Source: Propionibacteriales bacterium (lineage in GTDB: Bacteria > Actinomycetota > Actinomycetes > Propionibacteriales > Nocardioidaceae). From it: DNA of 64,000 nt. Of the stretch, positions 60,052-64,000 are shown piece by piece. The notes beneath the pieces are model-generated. The model was not told where the DNA came from. It made no database searches and worked only from the letters and a program-made list of their open reading frames with translations. The stretch lies in contig JAPLCB010000004.1 in the NCBI GenBank assembly GCA_026392455.1, positions 434,001 to 498,000 of the forward strand. Reading direction: 5' to 3'. The translations under genes and the position numbers were made by a program. Every line of letters begins with the position of its first letter. Position 1 is the stretch's first letter.

Positions 60052-60888
60052 CTACTTCTGCTTCTTGGGCATCGTGCGCGGCGCGCCCCAGGCGACGACG
60101 TCCTGGTACCGGGAGCCCGCCAGCTTGGCGAGGTGGTGGATGACGTGCGCGTCGATCCCGACCAGCACCCGGGCCTGCTTCTTCTTGGTGCCGTCCAGGA
60201 TGATCTTCGCGGCCTTCTCGGCGGTCATCCGGGCGAGCTTCTTCTCGAACAGTTCGTCGACCTTGGCGGCGTTCTCGCTGGCGGTCTTGCGGCCGTTGCG
60301 GGCGATGCCGGTCTTGATGCCACCCGGGTGCACGCAGGTCACCGAGACGTTGTGCTTGTTGATCAGCATCTCCTCGCGCAGCGCCTCGGTGAAGCCGCGG
60401 ACGGCGTACTTGGTGGCGTTGTAGGCGGTCTGGCCGGGCATCGAGATCAGGCCGAACAGGCTGGAGATGTTCACCAGGGCCCCGTCGCCCGACGCGATCA
60501 GGTGCGGCAGGAACTCCTTGGTGCCGTTGACCACGCCGTTGAAGTTGACGCCGACGATCCAGTCGAAGTCCTCGTACGACATCTCCTCGAAGTCGCCGGT
60601 CACGGTGACTCCGGCGTTGTTGACGACGACGTTGACCTTGCCGAACTGCTCGGCGACGGCGTTGGCCCAGGTGGCCACCGCGGCGCGGTCGGAGACGTCG
60701 ACGACGTCACTGCGCAGCTCCTTGGCGCCGGCGGCCTTCACCAGGTCCACGGACTCGGCGAGGGCTTCGGCGTTCCAGTCGGAGATGGCCAGCAGGGCAC
60801 CTTCGCGGGCGGCGTACAGCGCCATCTCCCGCCCCATGCCGCCACCGGCTCCGGTGATGACGACGACCTTGTCGGTGAACGACTTCAT
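60052..60888 (-). CDS. Short-chain dehydrogenase/reductase
   Basis: A 278-residue SDR. The cofactor motif is VITGAGGGMGREM, followed by NNAG (VNNAGVTVTG), the catalytic Ser in NISSLFG and YxxxK in YNATK. The Lys-rich C-terminal tail (GTKKKQARVLVG) is typical of a mycobacterial-type SDR subgroup. The ATG overlaps the stop of the upstream monooxygenase gene (ATGA), so the two act together, probably on the same ketone or alcohol. Confidence 0.94.
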   Translation of the reverse strand: MKSFTDKVVVITGAGGGMGREMALYAAREGALLAISDWNAEALAESVDLVKAAGAKELRSDVVDVSDRAAVATWANAVAEQFGKVNVVVNNAGVTVTGDFEEMSYEDFDWIVGVNFNGVVNGTKEFLPHLIASGDGALVNISSLFGLISMPGQTAYNATKYAVRGFTEALREEMLINKHNVSVTCVHPGGIKTGIARNGRKTASENAAKVDELFEKKLARMTAEKAAKIILDGTKKKQARVLVGIDAHVIHHLAKLAGSRYQDVVAWGAPRTMPKKQK

Positions 60889-62420
60889 GAGACCTGCTCC
60901 TTGATGCTCTGGGGGGCGTTGGACCGGCTGGTCACAACGTACTTCTCGATGTCGAACTCGCGCAGCAGCTGACGGAAGGCAAAAGTGCTCCGGGGCCACA
61001 GGGTGGTGTTGCGACCGTGCTCGTCGAGGTACCAGCTCGCACAGCCGCCCCGGCTCCAGACGGTCCGGCTCATCCGCTGGTGCATGTCGGAGTTCCACTC
61101 GGCCTGCACGTCCTCGCGCGGTTCGACGGCGGCGATCTGTCCGGCGCCCATCTGCTGCAGGGCCGAGAGGATGTAGCTGATCTGGCTCTCGATCATGAAG
61201 ACCATGCTGGAGTGCCCCAGGCCGGTGTTGGCGCCGACGATCTGGAACAGGTTCGGGAATCCCGCCGTGGTGGTGCCCTTGTAGGACGCCATCCCGTGCT
61301 CGGCCCAGACGTCGCCCAGCGTGCGGCCGTCGCGACCCTTGATGTGGTGGGCGATCGGTTGGTCGGTGGTGTAGAAACCGGTCGCCACGATCAGCACGTC
61401 CACGTCACGAGCGCTGAGCTCACCGGTGCGGGCGTCGCGCGTGACGACGCCGGTCGGGGTGATCTCGGCGATGCCGTCGGTGATCACCTCGACGTTCTCC
61501 TGGGCGAGCGCCGGGTAGTAGGTGTTCGAGATCAGGATGCGCTTGCAGCCGATCTGGAAGTCCGGGGTCACCTTGGCCTGGAGTCCCGGGTCGTTGATGC
61601 CCTTCTTGATGTTGGCCAGGGCCATCGTCCTGGCCGGGGTGAGGATCTTGGGCGCGCGGGTGAACCCGGGGACGTAGGTCTCGCGACCCCAGTAGATGCC
61701 GGTGCGGTACGCCTTCTGGAAGAACGGCACGAACCGGAAGCCGAGGCGCTCGGCGCGGGTGTAGGCGCGGTCGTGCCGCGGCATCACCCACGGGGCGGTG
61801 CGCTGGTACACGTCGAGGTGGCCCACGGTCTTGGCGATCTCGGGGATCACCTGGATCGCCGAGGCGCCGGTGCCGATGATCGCCACCCGCTTGCCGCTCA
61901 GGTCGGTCTGGTGGTCCCACCGGGCGGTGTGGAAGATCTCGCCGGCGAAGTCGTCGATGCCGTCGATCTCCGGATTCTTCGGCTCCGACAGGCCGCCCGA
62001 GGCAGAGATCACGACGTCGGCGGTGACGGTGCCGGCGCTGGTCACGACGTTCCAGACCTGGTCGGTCTCGTCCCAGCTGGCGTCCTGGGCGGTGACCCCG
62101 AACCGGAACCGGTCCAGCACGCCGGACTTCTGCGCGACGTCCTGGAGGTAGGCGTGGATCTCGGGCTGCGGTGAGAACGAGCGCGACCAGTTGGGGTTCG
62201 GGGCGAACGAGAACGAGTACAGCTGGCTCGGTACGTCGCAGGCGGCACCGGGGTAGGTGTTGTCGCGCCAGGTCCCGCCGACGCTGTCGCCCTTGTCGAT
62301 GACCAGGAAGTCGCCCTGGCCGGCCTCGTCCAGCTTGATCGCGGTGCCCAGGCCACCGAATCCGGCGCCGATCACGAGGACGCGGACGCGCGGGGGGAGG
62401 GCGGTGTTCGTGGAGGTCAT
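60885..62420 (-). CDS. Flavin monooxygenase of the Baeyer-Villiger type (EthA-like)
   Basis: A 511-residue FAD/NADPH enzyme. FAD motif VIGAGFGGLG near residue 15 and NADPH motif IIGTGASAIQ near 185 flank the Baeyer-Villiger fingerprint FAGEIFHTARWDH, which fits FxGxxxHxxxW. It inserts oxygen next to a carbonyl; the substrate is unknown. It is first in a two-gene unit with the SDR and divergent from a tetR gene. A double operator lies between, so it is probably repressed by that regulator. Confidence 0.95.
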   Translation of the reverse strand: MTSTNTALPPRVRVLVIGAGFGGLGTAIKLDEAGQGDFLVIDKGDSVGGTWRDNTYPGAACDVPSQLYSFSFAPNPNWSRSFSPQPEIHAYLQDVAQKSGVLDRFRFGVTAQDASWDETDQVWNVVTSAGTVTADVVISASGGLSEPKNPEIDGIDDFAGEIFHTARWDHQTDLSGKRVAIIGTGASAIQVIPEIAKTVGHLDVYQRTAPWVMPRHDRAYTRAERLGFRFVPFFQKAYRTGIYWGRETYVPGFTRAPKILTPARTMALANIKKGINDPGLQAKVTPDFQIGCKRILISNTYYPALAQENVEVITDGIAEITPTGVVTRDARTGELSARDVDVLIVATGFYTTDQPIAHHIKGRDGRTLGDVWAEHGMASYKGTTTAGFPNLFQIVGANTGLGHSSMVFMIESQISYILSALQQMGAGQIAAVEPREDVQAEWNSDMHQRMSRTVWSRGGCASWYLDEHGRNTTLWPRSTFAFRQLLREFDIEKYVVTSRSNAPQSIKEQVS

Positions 62421-62440
62421 GGGACTGATCCTAACCCCTG

Positions 62441-62478
62441 TTGAACGAACGTCAATAGCGTTGTTGACTGATGTTCAG
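62441..62478. promoter_or_regulatory. Double dyad operator between the monooxygenase and tetR genes
   Basis: Two copies of TTGA-N7-TCA(A/G) occur: TTGAACGAACGTCAA (62441-62455) and TTGACTGATGTTCAG (62464-62478), 23 bases apart. Together they form a symmetrical 36-bp dyad, TGAAC-N4-GTCAA-N8-TTGAC-N4-GTTCA (62442-62477). It sits 14 bases before the chosen tetR start and 20 bases from the monooxygenase start, the position expected for control of both. Confidence 0.82.
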
Positions 62479-62491
62479 TAATGTGGCCCAC

Positions 62492-63106
62492 ATGAGCCAG
62501 ACCAGCGCGGGCAAGGACGGACGTCGCAGGATGTCCCCGGAAGGTCGACGGGAGCAGCTGCTCGAGCTCGGGACCCGGCTGCTCTCCACCCGCACCCTGG
62601 ACGAGATCTCGATCGAGGTGCTCGCCGAGGAGGCGGGGATCTCGCGCGGTCTGCTCTACCACTACTTCGGCAACAAGCAGGAGTTCCACCTCGCGGTCGT
62701 CCGGCGTGCGGTCGAGGACCTGGTGGCGATCACGGCGCCCCGCGACATCGAGGACCCGGTCGAGCAGCTGGCGGTGTCGATCGGTGCGTACCTCGACTAC
62801 GTGCGCGACAACTACACCGGCTACGTCTCGCTGGTCCATGCGGCCGCGGGCGGCAACGAGGACCTGCGTGCGATCTACGACCAGGGCCGGCGCGCGCTGA
62901 CCGACCGGATCTTCGAGGTCACCGGCCCCGAAGGCCTCGAGGCCCTCGGGCTGGCGGACTCCGCGATGATGCGGATCCTGGTCAACGGCTGGGCGGCGAT
63001 GCTGGAGGTCGTCATCATCGACTGGGTCGCCGATCCGCGTGGGATCAGCCGTGAGGACCTGCTCGAACGGTTGGCACGGGCGCTCCCGGCCATCGTGCTG
63101 GCCTAG
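62492..63106 (+). CDS. TetR-family transcriptional regulator
   Basis: A 204-residue TetR protein. The N-terminal helix-turn-helix (about residues 18-62) has VLAEEAGISRGLLYHYFGNK. The C-terminal helical ligand domain follows. An in-frame ATG at 62471 is possible but lies inside the operator, so I chose the ATG at 62492. It is divergent from the monooxygenase/SDR pair and likely represses both it and itself. Confidence 0.92.
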   Translation: MSQTSAGKDGRRRMSPEGRREQLLELGTRLLSTRTLDEISIEVLAEEAGISRGLLYHYFGNKQEFHLAVVRRAVEDLVAITAPRDIEDPVEQLAVSIGAYLDYVRDNYTGYVSLVHAAAGGNEDLRAIYDQGRRALTDRIFEVTGPEGLEALGLADSAMMRILVNGWAAMLEVVIIDWVADPRGISREDLLERLARALPAIVLA

Positions 63107-63136
63107 GTGTGGTCCGCGTGTCCGTCACCAGGTTTC

Positions 63137-63175
63137 GACGCGCCCAGCCACCATCAGTCAATCCGCTGGCGCGTC
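63137..63175. terminator. Terminator between tetR and ugd
   Basis: GACGCGCCCAGC (63137-63148) pairs with GCTGGCGCGTC (63165-63175) with one bulged C. It lies between the convergent tetR and UDP-glucose dehydrogenase genes, two bases from the latter's stop. Confidence 0.75.
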
Positions 63176-63176
63176 C

Positions 63177-64000
63177 TCACTCGTCGTTGCCGTAGATGTC
63201 GCGGGTGTAGACCTTCTCGGGGACCAGGTCGAGATCCTCGGTGCGCCGGTTCGCGATGATCACGTCGGAACGCTTCAGGAACTCGTCGAGGTCGGTGACC
63301 ACCTCGGAGTTGAAGAACCGGTCCTCGTCGAAGGAAGGCTCGTAGATGATCACCTCGACGCCCTTGGCCTTGATCCGCTTCATCACGCCCTGGACCGAGG
63401 ACTCCCGGAAGTTGTCCGAACCGGCCTTCATGATCAGTCGGTAGATCCCCACGGTGCTCGGGCTCCGGCGCAGGATGTCGGTCGCGATGAAGTCCTTGCG
63501 GGTGGTGTTCGCCTCGACGATCGCGCTGATCAGGTTCTGCGGCACCTCTGAGTAGTTGGCCTGCAGCTGCTTGGTGTCCTTGGGCAGGCAGTAGCCGCCG
63601 TAGCCGAAGGACGGGTTGTTGTAGTGCTTGCCGACCCGGGGGTCGAGGCCGACGCCCTCGATGATCTGCCGGGTGTCGAGGCCGTGGCTCAGGGCGTAGG
63701 TGTCCAGCTCGTTGAAGTAGGCGACCCGCAGGGCCAGGTAGGTGTTCGCGAAGAGCTTGATCGCCTCGGCCTCGGTCGAGCCGGTGAAGAGCACCGGGAC
63801 GTCGGTGCTGGTCGCCCCCTCGACCAGGAGCTCGGCGAACCGGCGGGCGGCCTCGGTCTCCGAGCCGACCACGATCCGCGACGGGTGCAGGTTGTCGTGG
63901 AGAGCGTGCCCCTCGCGGAGGAACTCGGGGGAGAAGAAGATCGAGGCGCCGGGGTGCTCCTCGCGGATCCGGGCCGTGAAGCCCACCGGAACCGTCGACT
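63177..64000 (-). CDS. UDP-glucose 6-dehydrogenase family protein, N-terminus cut by window edge
   Basis: A nucleotide-sugar dehydrogenase that would oxidise UDP-glucose to UDP-glucuronate, a precursor of acidic polysaccharides. About 274 C-terminal residues are visible. STVPVGFT at the very edge continues the NAD-domain, and the catalytic Cys lies in [15 protein letters not shown]. The usual domain linker and C-terminal domain follow ([15 protein letters not shown], then [11 protein letters not shown]). It could feed the surface glycan pathway encoded at 22-25.6 kb, but it is 38 kb away and that link is inference. Confidence 0.93.
   Translation of the reverse strand, partial: STVPVGFTARIREEHPGASIFFSPEFLREGHALHDNLHPSRIVVGSETEAARRFAELLVEGATSTDVPVLFTGSTEAEAIKLFANTYLALRVAYFNELDTYALSHGLDTRQIIEGVGLDPRVGKHYNNPSFGYGGYCLPKDTKQLQANYSEVPQNLISAIVEANTTRKDFIATDILRRSPSTVGIYRLIMKAGSDNFRESSVQGVMKRIKAKGVEVIIYEPSFDEDRFFNSEVVTDLDEFLKRSDVIIANRRTEDLDLVPEKVYTRDIYGNDE

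Noticed and set aside
62471-62491. ATG at 62471 as the tetR start
   Set aside because: It would place the operator inside the coding sequence; the ATG at 62492 gives a clean regulator.
1-64000. tRNA or rRNA genes
   Set aside because: Intergenic gaps are short and none shows a cloverleaf or conserved rRNA sequence by eye; a covariance search would be needed to exclude a divergent tRNA.

Overview
The window is high-GC, densely packed DNA with frequent GTG/TTG starts and 4-base ATGA/GTGA overlaps between genes. It encodes an actinobacterial bcc-aa3 respiratory supercomplex, a Tad/Flp pilus, a ClgR-type regulator and WS/DGAT chemistry. Together these point to an actinobacterium, most likely of the Nocardioides/Marmoricola group; the family is an inference from gene content, not from a search. 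No tRNA, rRNA, CRISPR array, transposase or phage gene was seen.

Layout. 1-8.5 kb: the 3' end of gcvT, a small hypothetical, a DUF3043 membrane protein, a GAF histidine kinase, nadA, glycerate kinase, an ErpA/IscA-type Fe-S carrier, an AdoK-like sugar/adenosine kinase, and a cysteine desulfurase-TusA pair. 8.7-20 kb: aerobic respiration. ctaC-ctaD-ctaF lie on the + strand, ctaE-qcrC-qcrA-qcrB on the - strand, and a CtaG-like assembly factor on +. Between them sit an L,D-transpeptidase lipoprotein and a GntR regulator/fatty acid hydroxylase pair with a clear operator. 20-22 kb: a degenerate receiver protein, trpD, and a YgjV-like/acetyltransferase-like protein. 22.2-25.8 kb: a polysaccharide-type operon (GT2, DUF2304, DUF2142, GT2). 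25.8-32.4 kb: a RAM-only Lrp protein, a DEDDh/GIY-YIG nuclease, two small Cys-rich proteins, a c-di-AMP (ydaO-type) riboswitch in front of an NlpC/P60 hydrolase, and two membrane-associated zinc peptidases.

32.4-42.4 kb: a Tad pilus locus with three nearly identical tandem Flp pilins, a LuxR-type two-component system, TadC, a TadB carrying an N-terminal VWA domain, TadA, CpaE and CpaB. 42.4-47.4 kb: a FadD15-like ligase, SRPBCC protein, ArsA ATPase, small Cys protein and ROK kinase. 47.4-49.6 kb: TadE and a VWA-containing TadG-like protein. 49.6-64 kb: alpha/beta hydrolase, lysophosphatidate acyltransferase, flavin reductase-like protein, ClgR-like regulator, a matrixin-like protease, WS/DGAT, aldehyde dehydrogenase, FUSC protein, carboxylate-amine ligase, VOC and DUF402 proteins, a TetR regulator divergent from a Baeyer-Villiger-type monooxygenase/SDR pair, and a truncated UDP-glucose dehydrogenase.

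The backbone order (gcvT, DUF3043, glycerate kinase, ErpA-like, adoK, ctaC, ctaF, qcrBAC, ctaE, trpD, DnaQ/UvrC-like, NlpC/P60, fadD15, SRPBCC, ArsA, acyltransferase) recalls the Mycobacterium tuberculosis Rv2211c-Rv2182c region. The pilus, polysaccharide and some protease genes look like additions to it. The most interesting signal is an inverted repeat, TAGTCC-N5-GACTA in gene orientation, in front of the flp pilins and cpaB. Related versions precede the polysaccharide operon and tadE, suggesting one surface-structure regulon, possibly run by the two-component system inside the tad locus.
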